Positions 34,420 through 43,866 of a DNA stretch of 50,467 bases are shown here, piece after piece. The position numbers were made by a program, and so were the translations under genes. Source of the stretch: Alphaproteobacteria bacterium (GTDB lineage: Bacteria; Pseudomonadota; Alphaproteobacteria; Rhizobiales; Xanthobacteraceae); the NCBI GenBank assembly GCA_026400395.1, contig JAPLPD010000176.1:1-50467 (forward strand), written 5' to 3'. The notes under the pieces were generated by a model that worked only from the letters and a program-made list of their open reading frames with translations, was not told the DNA's origin and searched no databases. How positions within the stretch are numbered: position 1 is the stretch's first letter; each line of letters starts with the position of its first letter.

Positions 34420-34767
34420 TGACGTTCGGGCCTCATGCAGATCGGCGCAGATGGCAGGACTGCCCCTGGCCCGATTGCTCCCAATCGTAATCGGTGTCCG
34501 GCGCGGATTCTCGTTTAGTTGCTACCTTAAAACTCCTCCGCGAGGAATGATCTGCGTCAATTTCACCTCGTTTCGTTAAGAATGAGCGCCCCCAAGTTGG
34601 ACGTTTCTTGGCCAACCGCCTGCAAAATGGCCCGGCTCGTTTCGTGAAACGGCCATATTATGGGGCGAAGAAAGTCGAGTCGTGGGGCCGTAAGGGAGTG
34701 TGGGGATCGGGCCGAGTCAGGTAGGGCTCGCGAGGATTGGTCGTGGTGCGCATTGGAAGGAACTGAC
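34420..34767. promoter_or_regulatory. Divergent control region with inverted repeat
   Basis: 348 bases without a gene between the acyltransferase and the DUF2147 gene. It is AT-richer than its surroundings around 34505-34600. CGTTTC (34638-34643) and GAAACG (34646-34651) form a compact inverted repeat next to CATATTAT (34653-34660), a possible -10 region for the rightward gene. No clear -35 was found. Confidence 0.35.
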
Positions 34768-35376
34768 GTGACAGCGAAACGGGTGACATTGGTCTTGTCT
34801 GCATTGGTCGCGTTGACGGGTTCCATGGTTCAGGCCGGTGCGGCGGAACCGTCCGTGGCGGGACTTTGGGAAAAGAGATCCGACAGCGGCAAACCCGGCG
34901 TGTGGTTTCTGTTCGTCGAGCATCCGGGCGGTCGATATGAGGGCGCCGTCGCCAAGGCGTTCCCGCGCCCCAACGAACCGCCAAACCAGGTCTGCGGCAA
35001 GTGCCTCGACGACCGGAAGAACCAGCCGGTGCTCGGCATGACCATCATCCGCGACATGATGCGGAAGGGCCTGGATTACGAGGACGGCAACATCCTTGAT
35101 CCGCGCGACGGCAGCGTTTACCGCGCGGTGATGAACGTCAGCCGCGATGGACAGGTTCTGACCGTGCGCGGCTATCTCGGCCATCCGATGTTCGGCATGG
35201 ATGAGGTCTGGCACCGGCTGCCAGACAACTCTCTTGCTGCAATCGATCCGGCGATCGTTGCGAAATACCTGCCCGAGAACGCTCGCGGCAGCGCGCCCGC
35301 GACCGCGCAGCGGGCGTCGCAGCCGGCGTCAAAGCCGAGACAGGGCTCCGCCACGGCGCAACCGCTGCCGCGCTAA
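34768..35376 (+). CDS. DUF2147-family secreted protein
   Basis: 202 aa from GTG 34768, with GGAAGG at 34755-34760; the longer frame from 34660 is not coding-like. A signal peptide ([18 protein letters not shown]) precedes the DUF2147 core: [79 protein letters not shown]2147 is a periplasmic lipocalin-like domain of unknown function. The two Cys in VCGKC are notable. The C-terminal ~40 residues are Ala/Pro/Gln-rich. It converges with the acyl-CoA dehydrogenase gene, overlapping by 4 bases. Confidence 0.88.
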   Translation: MTAKRVTLVLSALVALTGSMVQAGAAEPSVAGLWEKRSDSGKPGVWFLFVEHPGGRYEGAVAKAFPRPNEPPNQVCGKCLDDRKNQPVLGMTIIRDMMRKGLDYEDGNILDPRDGSVYRAVMNVSRDGQVLTVRGYLGHPMFGMDEVWHRLPDNSLAAIDPAIVAKYLPENARGSAPATAQRASQPASKPRQGSATAQPLPR

Positions 35377-36587
35377 TAGGATTTCGGCAGGCCCAGCGCC
35401 CGCTCGGCGATGAAGCTCAGGATGAGATGCGGCGTGATCGGCGCGATACGAACGATCAGCGACTCGCGCAAATATCTCTCGACGTGGAACTCCTTGGCAT
35501 AGCCCATCCCGCCGTGGGTCATCACCGCGGTCTCGCAGGCTTTGAAGCAGGCCTCGCCTGCGAGGTATTTCGCGGCGTTGGCCTCGACCCCGCACGGCTT
35601 TCCCGCGTCGTAAAGCGAAGCCGCCTTCAGCATCATCAGGTTGGCGGCTTCGAGCGCCATCCAGCAGGCGGCGAGCGGGTGCTGGATCGCCTGGTTCTCG
35701 CCGATCGGACGATCGAACACGATCCGCCGCTTGGCGTAGGCCGCCGCCTTGCGCAACGCCGCGCGGCCAAGCCCGATGCCTTCGGCGGCGATCAGGATGC
35801 GCTCGGGATTCATCCCGTGCAGGATGTATTCGAAGCCCCGGCCCTCCTCGCCGATGCGATCAGCAACCGGCACCGGCAATGCGTCGATGAACAGTTCGTT
35901 TGAGTCCACGGCGCTACGGCCCATCTTGGGGATCTCGCGGACGTCCACATGACGGCGATCGAGATCGGTATAGAACAGGCTCAGGCCATCGGTGCGGCGA
36001 GCCACCTGATCGAGCGGCGTGGTGCGGACAAGAATGAGCATCTTGCTCGCGACCTGCGCGGTCGAAATCCATAGCTTCTGGCCCGTGAGCACATAATGCT
36101 CACCGTCGAGCACAGCCTTCGTCTTAAGCTTGAGCGTGTCGAGGCCGGCGTCCGGCTCGGTGACGGCGAAACACGCCTTGTCCCTGCCCGCCACCAGCGG
36201 CGGCAGCATCCTCTGCTTCTGCTGTTCGCTGCCGAATACCACCACCGGATTCAACCCGAAGATGTTCATGTGCAGCGCCGACGCCCCGGACATGCCCGCA
36301 CCGGATTCAGCGACGGCCTGCATCAGTAGCGCCGCCTCTGTCACGCCCAGCCCGGAACCGCCGTAGGCCTGCGGAATGCATACGCCGAGCCAGCCGGCAT
36401 CCGCGAACGCACGGTGAAAGTCCTGCGGGAATCCTCCATCATGGTCCTTGGCGAGCCAGTAGCCGTCGTCGAACCGCGCGCAGATTTTGCCGGCCGCGTC
36501 CCGGATCGCCTCCTGCTCGGCGGTCAATGCGAAATCCACGGCGTTCCCCGAGGACGCGGCCGCCGATTGTCCGGTCGTGCCCGTCAT
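35373..36587 (-). CDS. Acyl-CoA dehydrogenase
   Basis: 404 aa from ATG at 36587; the frame opens at TTG 36623, and the start is not certain because no strong ribosome binding site is seen. FAD fold markers: [40 protein letters not shown] (FAD/substrate loop), [39 protein letters not shown], and the C-terminal [19 protein letters not shown] containing the catalytic-base region. It introduces an alpha,beta double bond in acyl-CoA in the cytoplasm, with electrons passed to ETF. It is divergent from the CoA-transferase at 36685, its likely pathway partner. Substrate unknown. Confidence 0.93.
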   Translation of the reverse strand: MTGTTGQSAAASSGNAVDFALTAEQEAIRDAAGKICARFDDGYWLAKDHDGGFPQDFHRAFADAGWLGVCIPQAYGGSGLGVTEAALLMQAVAESGAGMSGASALHMNIFGLNPVVVFGSEQQKQRMLPPLVAGRDKACFAVTEPDAGLDTLKLKTKAVLDGEHYVLTGQKLWISTAQVASKMLILVRTTPLDQVARRTDGLSLFYTDLDRRHVDVREIPKMGRSAVDSNELFIDALPVPVADRIGEEGRGFEYILHGMNPERILIAAEGIGLGRAALRKAAAYAKRRIVFDRPIGENQAIQHPLAACWMALEAANLMMLKAASLYDAGKPCGVEANAAKYLAGEACFKACETAVMTHGGMGYAKEFHVERYLRESLIVRIAPITPHLILSFIAERALGLPKSY

Positions 36588-36684
36588 CTGCAACCATGAT
36601 AGGTTGCCTGCTCTTTGAGGCAAGCCGCCGGGTTCTTATGTTCATCAAGCGCGACCTATCCACCGCAGACTGCGCGAGGAGCGC

Positions 36685-37860
36685 ATGACAAGCGTGCTCC
36701 GAGGCGTTCGTGTCGTCGAACTCGGCACCATGATCACCGCGCCGCTTGCCGGAATGATGCTCGCCGACCTGGGTGCGGAGGTCATCAAGGTCGAGCATCC
36801 CGAGGGCGGCGACCCGTTCCGCAGCTTCCGCGGCGGTCTCTACAGCCCGCATTTCGCCGCCTACAACCGCGGCAAGCGCAGCATCAAGCTGGACCTGCGC
36901 AACGAAGCCGGACGAGATATCCTCCTCAAGCTGCTCGGCCACGCCGACGTGCTGATCGAGAATTATCGCGCCGGGGTCATGGAGCGGCTCGGGCTCGGGG
37001 CCGATGCACTGACCTCGGCCAATGCGAAGCTGATCCACTGCTCAATCACCGGCTTCGGCGCGACCGGCCCTTACAGCGCCCGGCCAGCCTACGACAGCGT
37101 GGGGCTCGCGCTCTCCGGTATCGCCAGTCTGTTCCTCGATCCCAACGAGCCGGAGGCGAGCGGCCCCACCATCCCCGACAACGCCACCGGCATGTACGCC
37201 TGTTACGGCATCCTCGGCGCGTTGTTCGAGCGCGAGCGCACCGGAAAGGGCCGGCGCATCGAGGTCAACATGCTGGAGGCCGCGATCTCGTTCATTCCCG
37301 ATCCATTCGCCAACCACACCCAGATGGGCATCTGGAACGATCCCCTCACCCGCGTTGCCAGTTCGCATTCGTTTGCATTCCGCTGCGCTGACGGCAAGCT
37401 GCTGGCGGTCCATCTCTCGTCACAGACGAAATTCTGGGAGGGCCTGCTCGCGGCGCTGGCGCGGCCCGAGCTTGCCTCCGACGCGCGGTTCAAGACCCGC
37501 GAGCTTCGCATCCGGAATTTTTCCGAGCTGACGCGCGTTCTCGGCGAAGTCGTCGGCGGCAAGAGCCGCGCCGACTGGATGGCATTGCTTGAACAAAACG
37601 ACGTGCCGTTCGCGCCGGTTCACAACATTCCGGACGTGATTGCTGACCCGCAGGTCCATCACCTGCAGACCTTCCGCACCCTGAAGCATCCGACCGAGGG
37701 CGAGATCACCGCGATCCGGCGGCCGGTTAGGATCGATGGCGGCCGCGACGGCTCCGATCTGCCGGCGCCTACGCTGGGCGAGCACACGGCGTCGGTGCTG
37801 AAGGAACTCGGTTACGAGAATGCGGCGATCGACACGTTGCGGGCGACGAAGGTGATCTAG
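36685..37860 (+). CDS. Class III CoA-transferase (CaiB/BaiF/Frc family)
   Basis: 391 aa. N-terminal MTSVLRGVRVVELGTMITAP and MLADLGAEVIKVEHPEGGDP are classic; SIKLDLRNEAGRDILLKLL, GFGATGPYSARPAYD, and TIPDNATGMYACYGILGALF, where the Asp of PDN is the expected catalytic aspartate that forms the aspartyl-CoA anhydride. Moves CoA between carboxylates in the cytoplasm. It is divergent from the acyl-CoA dehydrogenase, about 97 bases apart, and together they look like an activation plus oxidation pair for an organic acid. It is followed by a convergent small secreted gene after 9 bases. Confidence 0.94.
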   Translation: MTSVLRGVRVVELGTMITAPLAGMMLADLGAEVIKVEHPEGGDPFRSFRGGLYSPHFAAYNRGKRSIKLDLRNEAGRDILLKLLGHADVLIENYRAGVMERLGLGADALTSANAKLIHCSITGFGATGPYSARPAYDSVGLALSGIASLFLDPNEPEASGPTIPDNATGMYACYGILGALFERERTGKGRRIEVNMLEAAISFIPDPFANHTQMGIWNDPLTRVASSHSFAFRCADGKLLAVHLSSQTKFWEGLLAALARPELASDARFKTRELRIRNFSELTRVLGEVVGGKSRADWMALLEQNDVPFAPVHNIPDVIADPQVHHLQTFRTLKHPTEGEITAIRRPVRIDGGRDGSDLPAPTLGEHTASVLKELGYENAAIDTLRATKVI

Positions 37861-37869
37861 CCTTCCGGC

Positions 37870-38139
37870 TCAGCGGCGCGAAGCGGCGATGCATTCCCTG
37901 GTGAACTTCCGGCGTTTGAGCGGATGCAGCGCGGAGAAGCGGCGCTTGGCCTCGCCTTTGCACCGGCCCTCGATCCGGTCGTTGGCATTTTCCACTTGAA
38001 CGTCCCAACCCTTGTTGAACCGCTCCTTCAGCAGCAGCCGCTGGCGAAGCACCTCATCGGACGGCTTTTTGGCCTCGCCCTGGGCGTTGGCGGAGCCAGT
38101 GGCGGCAGCGACAAGCAGCAATGCGTACACAAGGCGCAT
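37870..38139 (-). CDS. Small secreted basic protein
   Basis: 89 aa from ATG at 38139; upstream in-frame Met codons would put 20 residues ahead of the signal. The signal peptide (RLVYALLLVAAATGSANAQ) is clear. The mature part is basic and has two Cys: EGRCKGEAKRRFSALHPLKR and KFTRECIAASRR. The Cys...RR..F...RKFTREC spacing loosely recalls PsiF-type repeats. It may be a periplasmic protein with one disulfide. Function unknown. Confidence 0.65.
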   Translation of the reverse strand: MRLVYALLLVAAATGSANAQGEAKKPSDEVLRQRLLLKERFNKGWDVQVENANDRIEGRCKGEAKRRFSALHPLKRRKFTRECIAASRR

Positions 38140-38206
38140 GAGACTCTCTATCAGGCCAGAATTTGCAGGAGTATCACAAGACATGCCCGGCAGGTACACG
38201 CCCTGG

Positions 38207-38602
38207 TTATTCCAGCACCGCGATGGCGTTGATCTCGATCAGATACTCCGGCGACGTCATCTTGGTGATCTCGACCATGGTTGAAGCGGGAGCCGGCGCC
38301 TTGAAATACTCGCGCCGAACTTTGTGAATCTTGTCGAAGTGCTCCATGTTGCGGACATAAACATCGACGCGGCAGATGTCGTCCATGGTGCCGCCCGCAG
38401 CCTCCACGGCGGCCTTCACGTTCTGGCACACCTGATGGGTCTGCGCCTCGATATCGCCGATTCCCGCGATGCTGCCGTCCGGACGGCGTGCCGTCATGCC
38501 GGAGATGAAAACAAACCGGCCGCGCGCCTCGATCACCGTAGCCTGGGAGAAATGGCCGTTCGGCTTGCTGATTTTTTCGGAGCTGATCTGTTTCTTGGGC
38601 AT
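38207..38602 (-). CDS. RidA/YjgF-family protein
   Basis: 131 aa from ATG at 38602, preceded by AGAGGAA; the 20 extra upstream codons overlap the divergent amidase region. Motifs: NGHFSQATVIEARGRFVFIS, IEAQTHQVCQNVKAAVEAAG, and MDDICRVDVYVRNMEHFD with the conserved Arg used by RidA to bind the imine substrate. RidA enzymes hydrolyse reactive enamine/imine intermediates to keto acids plus ammonia; several catabolic clusters use a dedicated homologue. Placed next to an amidase and near a molybdenum hydroxylase, it may handle an aminoacrylate-like intermediate. Confidence 0.92.
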   Translation of the reverse strand: MPKKQISSEKISKPNGHFSQATVIEARGRFVFISGMTARRPDGSIAGIGDIEAQTHQVCQNVKAAVEAAGGTMDDICRVDVYVRNMEHFDKIHKVRREYFKAPAPASTMVEITKMTSPEYLIEINAIAVLE

Positions 38603-38643
38603 GGCTTCCTCTTTGATGTGCGCCTGCCCCGGAGTGTGGTTCA

Positions 38644-39951
38644 ATGGTGCCCTTCGCATCAAGGGGCCATGTCATCAAGCCGCTCAATGAACTGACCGCG
38701 ACCGAGATCGTCGCCGCGATTGGCGAACGCCGCGCCACCTGCGAGGCGGTGGTGCGCGTCTGCCTGGACCGTGTCGACTCCCGCGAACACGAGGTCCACG
38801 CCTGGGCTCATATCGATCCCAAAACAGCCATCGCCGCGGCCCGCGCATTGGACAGCAGCGGCAAACGCGGCCCGTTGGCGGGCGTGCCGTTCGGCGTCAA
38901 GGACATCATCGACACCTTCGACATGCCGACCGAATGGGGCACGCCGATTCACAAGGGCCGGCAACCGAAGCGCGATGCCGCCTGTGTCGCGCTGTCCCGC
39001 AAGGCTGGCGGCCTGCTGCTCGGCAAAACCGTCACCACCGAATTCGCCAACCTACACCCCGGCCCGACGCGCAATCCGCACGATCTCACCCGCACGCCGG
39101 CCGGTTCGTCGAGCGGCTCCGCCGCGGCGGTCGCCGACTTCATGGTGCCGATCGCCATCGGCACCCAGACCACCGGCTCGACCATCCGCCCGGCGTCATT
39201 CTGCGGCGTGTTCGGCTATCGCCCGACCTATGGCGACCACCGCATGCACGGCATCATGGAGGCCTCCGGCTCCCTCGATACGCTCGGCATCTTGGCCCGC
39301 TCGATCGCCGATATCACGCTCTACCGCGACGTGCTGCTCGGTATACCGCCGGAACCACTGGCCAAGATCGAACGCCCGCACTTCGCGCTCTGCCGCAGCC
39401 ACATCTGGGACCAGATCGAACCGATCACCCAGACGCTGATCGAGGACGCGGCGTTTCGTCTGGCGCGCGCCGGCGCCCGCGTCACCGAGTTGACGCTGCC
39501 GGCCGAGTTCGAATTGCTCAACGACGCACACCGCTCGATTTCGAGCTTCGAGTTCGCGCGCACCTTCACGTGGGAAATCGAGAACCACTGGAACGAGATC
39601 AGCGAAACGCTGCGGGGCGGGCGGCTGCAGGACGGCTTCACCGGCAATTTCGCCCGCTACATCGAGGCCAAGCAGCTTGCCGACGAATGCCGCCGGCGGC
39701 TCGACGCCTTGATGGGCGGCATCGACGTGCTGCTGACGCCTGCGGCGTTCGGCGAGGCGCCAGTCGGCACGCCAGCTTTCGCGGGCGTGCCGCTCTACCA
39801 AGTGTGGACCGCGCTGCATGTGCCGGCCGTCTCGATCCCGGTGTTCCGGGGCACTGCCGGAATGCCGATCGGCGCCCAGTTGATCGCCAAGCGTCACGAC
39901 GACCGCAAGCTGTTCGCTTGCGCGCAATGGGCCTACGAAAAACTCACATAA
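38644..39951 (+). CDS. Amidase (amidase-signature family)
   Basis: 435 aa. The Lys-cisSer-Ser triad is visible: Lys86 in GVPFGVKDIID, cis-Ser155 in PAGSSSGSAAAVADF, and nucleophile Ser179 in TQTTGSTIRPASFCGV. It hydrolyses an amide or ureide to acid plus ammonia or amine. No signal peptide, so cytoplasmic. The next gene begins 9 bases downstream, an alpha/beta hydrolase, so both likely act in one route, perhaps cleaving an amide left after ring opening of a nitrogen heterocycle. Divergent from RidA. Confidence 0.94.
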   Translation: MVPFASRGHVIKPLNELTATEIVAAIGERRATCEAVVRVCLDRVDSREHEVHAWAHIDPKTAIAAARALDSSGKRGPLAGVPFGVKDIIDTFDMPTEWGTPIHKGRQPKRDAACVALSRKAGGLLLGKTVTTEFANLHPGPTRNPHDLTRTPAGSSSGSAAAVADFMVPIAIGTQTTGSTIRPASFCGVFGYRPTYGDHRMHGIMEASGSLDTLGILARSIADITLYRDVLLGIPPEPLAKIERPHFALCRSHIWDQIEPITQTLIEDAAFRLARAGARVTELTLPAEFELLNDAHRSISSFEFARTFTWEIENHWNEISETLRGGRLQDGFTGNFARYIEAKQLADECRRRLDALMGGIDVLLTPAAFGEAPVGTPAFAGVPLYQVWTALHVPAVSIPVFRGTAGMPIGAQLIAKRHDDRKLFACAQWAYEKLT

Positions 39952-39960
39952 GGACGCACG

Positions 39961-41124
39961 ATGGTTTCAACGCCCGCCGAACCCAATTGGCCGGTCACGT
40001 TCCCCGGCAATCTGCGCTGGAGCAACGCCACGCAGATCGTCAAAGGCATGGTCGCCTATGGCGCCGCCGCGATGGCCGAAATCGATCTGATCCTGCAGCG
40101 TCTCAAGGTCCGCGTCGCCGAGGCCGATCTCGACAAGGTGTGGATGGAGGAATGGGCGAAGGAGGCCGACCGCGTCGCCAAGATCGGCGACGATGCAGAC
40201 GCCGCGGGCAATGCCATCACCGCTGGCAACCAGTACATGCGCGCCGGCAACTACTACTACAGCGCCGAGCGATTCATCCCGCCGGGCGAGCAGAAGCTCG
40301 CGATCTATCGCAAGGCTTTGCGCTGCTACCAGGGCGCGATGGCGCGGCTGCATCCCGACATCGAGCGCGTCGAGGTGCCGTACGAAGCCCAGAGCCTGCC
40401 CGCATGGTTCGTCAAAGGCCGCGGCCAAGGTCCAAGACCGACCGTGGTGCTGTTCGACGGCATGGACAATGCCAAGGAGATGAGCGTGATCTTCGCCGGC
40501 CTCGATCTCGCCAAGCGCGGCATCAATGTGCTGGCGATCGACGGGCCGGGCCAATCCGAGCCGCTGCGGCTCCGCAACATTCCGAGCCGCCACGACTACG
40601 AGGCCGCCGGCACACCGGCCTACGATTTTCTCGCCGCGCGGCCGGAGGTCGATCCGAAGCGTGTCGCCGCGATGGGCTACAGCTTCGGCGGCTATCACGC
40701 GCCGCGCATCTGCGCCTTCGACAAACGTTACGCCGCCTGCGTCTGCTTCGGCGCGATGCATTGGAATATTTACGACTTCGTCAAAGGGCACGCGCCGACC
40801 GACCCGCGGCAAACGTCCGGCTCGACCTTCCAGTGGCGCTGGGTGGTCGGGGCGCCGGATGTAGCGACCGCGCTGGAGTGGTCGAAGAAATTCACCCTCG
40901 AAGGCGTGGTGGACAAGGTCACCTGCCCGATCCTCATCCTTCACGGCGAGAACGACCGCGTCGTACCGGTCGCTGAGGCCAAAAGGCTCTACGAGCGCGT
41001 CGGGTCGAAGAACAAGACGCTGCGGATATTCACCGAGGCCGAAGGCGGCGCGGAACACTGCCAGGTCGACAACCGGCAGCTCGGCGTCGACGTCATCGGC
41101 GACTGGCTGCTGAAGAACATGTAA
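39961..41124 (+). CDS. Alpha/beta hydrolase of the 2,6-dihydroxypseudooxynicotine hydrolase-like (FrsA/DUF1100) group
   Basis: 387 aa. A helical N-terminal cap (residues 1-135, with NAITAGNQYMRAGNYYYSAE) is followed by the hydrolase domain: PTVVLFDGMDNAKE, NVLAIDGPGQSE, VAAMGYSFGGYHAPRI (nucleophile Ser241), ILILHGENDRVVPV (Asp region), and EGGAEHCQVDNRQLG (His). This layout fits the C-C bond hydrolases of nicotine breakdown (DHPON hydrolase). It is in operon-like contact with the amidase. A frameshifted second copy lies at 48050. Expected role: cleavage of a carbon-carbon or ester bond after ring hydroxylation; substrate unknown. Confidence 0.9.
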   Translation: MVSTPAEPNWPVTFPGNLRWSNATQIVKGMVAYGAAAMAEIDLILQRLKVRVAEADLDKVWMEEWAKEADRVAKIGDDADAAGNAITAGNQYMRAGNYYYSAERFIPPGEQKLAIYRKALRCYQGAMARLHPDIERVEVPYEAQSLPAWFVKGRGQGPRPTVVLFDGMDNAKEMSVIFAGLDLAKRGINVLAIDGPGQSEPLRLRNIPSRHDYEAAGTPAYDFLAARPEVDPKRVAAMGYSFGGYHAPRICAFDKRYAACVCFGAMHWNIYDFVKGHAPTDPRQTSGSTFQWRWVVGAPDVATALEWSKKFTLEGVVDKVTCPILILHGENDRVVPVAEAKRLYERVGSKNKTLRIFTEAEGGAEHCQVDNRQLGVDVIGDWLLKNM

Positions 41125-41136
41125 GCTCACCCCCGG

Positions 41137-41241
41137 CGTCATTCCGGGGCGCGAGCGCGGCGAGCGAGGCCGGAATCCAGAAGCAAACAATGAGTCTGTT
41201 TCTGGATTCCGGATCGCCGCTTCGCGGTGTCCGGAATGACG
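41137..41241. repeat. Nested palindromic intergenic repeat (~105 bases)
   Basis: Outer arms CGTCATTCCGG (41137-41147) and CCGGAATGACG (41231-41241) match perfectly; inner arms CCGGAATCCAGAA (41170-41182) and TTCTGGATTCCGG (41200-41212) also match perfectly. The whole folds as a long branched hairpin. From memory the type is widespread in Bradyrhizobium-like genomes. It lies between the hydrolase and the following Bug gene, so it could end or stabilise the transcript. Confidence 0.85.
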
Positions 41242-41298
41242 GATAGAATGGCACGACAGAACACCGCGAGCTGCGAAGCGGCCAATCGGGAGGAAGCC

Positions 41299-42282
41299 AT
41301 GCTGAAATCTGTTCACGCGCTGGCCATTGCGTACGCTGCCTTCACCACCATCCAGACCGCGGCAGCGCAGAGCGCCTACCCCGACAAGCCCATCCATTTC
41401 ATCGTCGCCTTCGTGCCGGGCGGCGCCACCGACACATTCGCCCGGCAGATTTCCAACGATCTTCAGGAGGCGCTCGGCCAGCCGATTGTGATCGAAAACC
41501 GCCCCGGCGCGGGCGGCTATATCGCCTGGAACCACGTCGCCGCCGCGGACCCGGACGGCTACACGCTGCTGCTCGCGGAAAACGCCGTCGCCATCAGCCA
41601 GGCGCTCTACAAGAAATCGAAGTCCAATTTCGATCCGATCGCACAATACGATGCAATCGCCGGGCTCGCGGCATCGCCTTCGGCGCTGCTCATCGCCAAC
41701 AATGTGCCGGTGAAGACCGTGGCCGAACTGCTCGCCCACTCGAGAACAGTGACACAGAAGATGAACTTTGCCTCCGCCGGCGTCGGCTCCGTGTCGCACC
41801 TCAACTTCGAGGTGTTCATGGACAAGACGGGCATGCAGGGCGTGCATGTGCCCTACAAGGGCGGCGGCCAGGCGATCGGCGATGTCATCGCCGGCCATGT
41901 GCCGATGACCATCACCTCGGTGCAGGCGGTCAAAGGTCTGGTCGAGACCGGCAAGGTCAAGGCGCTTGCGGTGACCAGCCCGGCCCGCTCGCCCGCCCTG
42001 CCCGACGTGCCGACCATGAAGGAGGCAGGCGTGCCGCCGGCCGACGTCGAGCTGCGGTTCTGGTTTGCGATCTTCGGACCCAAGGGATTGCCCGATCCGG
42101 TCAAGGCCAAGCTGTCCCAGGCGGTGGCCAAGGTTATGGGCGATGCCAAGGTGCGGGAACGCCTCGCCAAGATCGACATCACGCCGGACGTCATCGACGG
42201 TCCGGCCATGCAGGAAAAGCTGACGAGCGAGATCAAGAACTGGACTCGCTTTATCGACGCCAAGGGAATCAAGGCCGAGTAG
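41299..42282 (+). CDS. Bug/TctC-family substrate-binding protein (paralogue pair, first)
   Basis: 327 aa from ATG 41299, with GGGAGGAAG just before; upstream frame lies in the palindromic repeat. A signal peptide ends TIQTAAAQ. Pocket loops: VAFVPGGATDTFARQIS, ENRPGAGGYIAWN, DPDGYTLLLAEN, SAGVGSVSH, HVPYKGGG. The PGGATDT loop, GGYxxW, PDGYT.L.AEN, and the end KNWTRFIDAKGIKAE are shared with the next gene, so the two are recent paralogues and probably bind similar ligands. The motif set differs from the Bug proteins elsewhere in the window. Confidence 0.94.
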   Translation: MLKSVHALAIAYAAFTTIQTAAAQSAYPDKPIHFIVAFVPGGATDTFARQISNDLQEALGQPIVIENRPGAGGYIAWNHVAAADPDGYTLLLAENAVAISQALYKKSKSNFDPIAQYDAIAGLAASPSALLIANNVPVKTVAELLAHSRTVTQKMNFASAGVGSVSHLNFEVFMDKTGMQGVHVPYKGGGQAIGDVIAGHVPMTITSVQAVKGLVETGKVKALAVTSPARSPALPDVPTMKEAGVPPADVELRFWFAIFGPKGLPDPVKAKLSQAVAKVMGDAKVRERLAKIDITPDVIDGPAMQEKLTSEIKNWTRFIDAKGIKAE

Positions 42283-42378
42283 CGCAAAGTGCCGTATATC
42301 CGTCGGCGCACTCGCTATCGACGGCGGTCCGCGCTCATGGTCGAATGAGCGCAGCAATCAGCGTCGGGGAGAAACGAA

Positions 42379-43368
42379 ATGCGGCCCGTGATTCAGTGGT
42401 GTGCGGCCATCGGCCTGCTGGTCGTCACCGCCCCGCTTGCCCAAGCGCAAGGCACATATCCCGACCGTCCGATCCGCTTTGTCGTGGCCTTCCCGCCGGG
42501 CGGCGCAACCGACACCTTCTTCCGCCAGATATCGAACGAGCTCGGCACCGCGCTCGGCCAGACAATCGTGATTGAGAACAAGGGCGGCGCCGGCGGCTAT
42601 GTCGGCTGGCAGTATGTATCGAGCGCCGCGCCGGACGGCTACACGGTTCTGGTGGCGGAAAATGCCCTGGGCATCAATCAGGCGCTGTTCAAGAAGCACC
42701 CGTCTGGCTTCGATCCGCTGCGGGACTACGACGCCGTCGCCGCGATGGGCAGCACGCCGCTTGTGTTCACCATCGCCAACAACGTCCCCGCCAACAGTTT
42801 CGGCGAGTTCGTGGCATGGTCCAAGACGGTGAAGGACAAGTTCAATTACGGCAGCGCCGGTCCGGGCAGCGTGGCGCATCTGTCGGCGGAGGTCATTATC
42901 GACGGCGCCGGCTCGCAGTCGGTCCACGTGCCGTACAAGGGCGGCGGACCGGCGGCCGCGGCCGTCGCCGGCGGCCATGTCGCAATGGTGGTTTCCGCGC
43001 TGCCGGTCGCCAAGGCGCAGGCGGAAGGCAAGCTCATCAAGGCTCTGGCCGTGACCAGCGACAAGCGCTCGCTCTCGATGCCGGACGTGCCGACCCTGCG
43101 CAGCGATCTCGGGGTCAAGACCGCGGACGTCGCGCTGGAGTTCTGGTGGGGGCTGTTCACGCCGAAAGGGACCCCGCCAGCGATCAACGCCCGGCTGCAG
43201 AAGGCGGTCCAAGATACGATGTCCAATCCGGCCGTGCGCGAACGGCTGCAACGGGTCGATACCGACCCATCGTTCGCCCCCGGCCCGGCCTTGCGCGTCA
43301 AGCTCGAGAACGAGATCAAGAACTGGTCGGCATTTATCGACGCCAAGGGCATCAAGGTTGAGCAGTAG
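42379..43368 (+). CDS. Bug/TctC-family substrate-binding protein (paralogue pair, second)
   Basis: 329 aa, signal ending PLAQAQ. Pocket loops: VAFPPGGATDTFFRQIS, ENKGGAGGYVGWQ, APDGYTVLVAEN, SAGPGSVAH, HVPYKGGG; end KNWSAFIDAKGIKVEQ. It sits 97 bases after its paralogue and 18 bases before the molybdenum hydroxylase small subunit, so co-transcription with that enzyme is likely. This links the binding protein to the compound that the hydroxylase oxidises. There is no TctAB gene nearby. Confidence 0.94.
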   Translation: MRPVIQWCAAIGLLVVTAPLAQAQGTYPDRPIRFVVAFPPGGATDTFFRQISNELGTALGQTIVIENKGGAGGYVGWQYVSSAAPDGYTVLVAENALGINQALFKKHPSGFDPLRDYDAVAAMGSTPLVFTIANNVPANSFGEFVAWSKTVKDKFNYGSAGPGSVAHLSAEVIIDGAGSQSVHVPYKGGGPAAAAVAGGHVAMVVSALPVAKAQAEGKLIKALAVTSDKRSLSMPDVPTLRSDLGVKTADVALEFWWGLFTPKGTPPAINARLQKAVQDTMSNPAVRERLQRVDTDPSFAPGPALRVKLENEIKNWSAFIDAKGIKVEQ

Positions 43369-43386
43369 GCTGGCAATGGAGCGAGC

Positions 43387-43866
43387 GTGACGGAAATATA
43401 CAAGTTCATCGTCAACGGGCGCAGCATTTCGGTCGACACCGACGGCACCACACCGCTGCTGTCAGTGCTGCGCGAGGATTTGAGCCTTCGCGGCAGCAAA
43501 TTCGGCTGCGGTGCCGAACAGTGCGGCGCCTGCATGGTGCTGATCGACGGCAAGCCCGAGTGCGCCTGCTCGCGCGAGGTGGCGGCCGTCGCCGGCCGGA
43601 CCGTCACCACCGTAGAGGGGCTTTCCGATAACGGTGCACTGCATCCTCTGCAGAGCGCCCTGCTCGACGAGCAGGCGGGCCAATGCGGCTATTGCCTGTC
43701 CGGTATTCTGATCTCGGCCGCAGCGTTGCTGGCGTCCAACCCCGATCCGAGCCGCCCCGAAATCATCGCCGCGCTCGACCCGCATCTGTGCCGCTGCGGC
43801 ATCCACAATCGCGTCATTCGCGCGGTCCAGAAGGCCGGCGCCGCGATGGCTGGAGCGCGGCGATGA
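43387..43866 (+). CDS. Molybdenum hydroxylase small subunit, two [2Fe-2S] clusters (IorA/NicA-like)
   Basis: 159 aa from GTG 43387 with GGAG upstream. The N-terminal plant-ferredoxin cluster is FGCGAEQCGACMVLIDGKPE followed by CAC; the second cluster is GQCGYCLSGILISAAALL and PHLCRCGIHNRVI. Length and order match IorA, NicA and XdhA-like small subunits. It passes electrons from the molybdenum site. Its stop overlaps the large-subunit start by ATGA. A GTG start and a weak-to-moderate site suggest modest translation. Confidence 0.95.
   Translation: MTEIYKFIVNGRSISVDTDGTTPLLSVLREDLSLRGSKFGCGAEQCGACMVLIDGKPECACSREVAAVAGRTVTTVEGLSDNGALHPLQSALLDEQAGQCGYCLSGILISAAALLASNPDPSRPEIIAALDPHLCRCGIHNRVIRAVQKAGAAMAGARR

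Noticed and set aside
39967-42357. A very long leftward open frame (796 codons) antisense to the amidase, hydrolase and Bug genes.
   Set aside because: It is an antisense shadow caused by high GC at third positions; it crosses an intergenic palindrome and its translation is His/Arg/Asp-rich with no family pattern.
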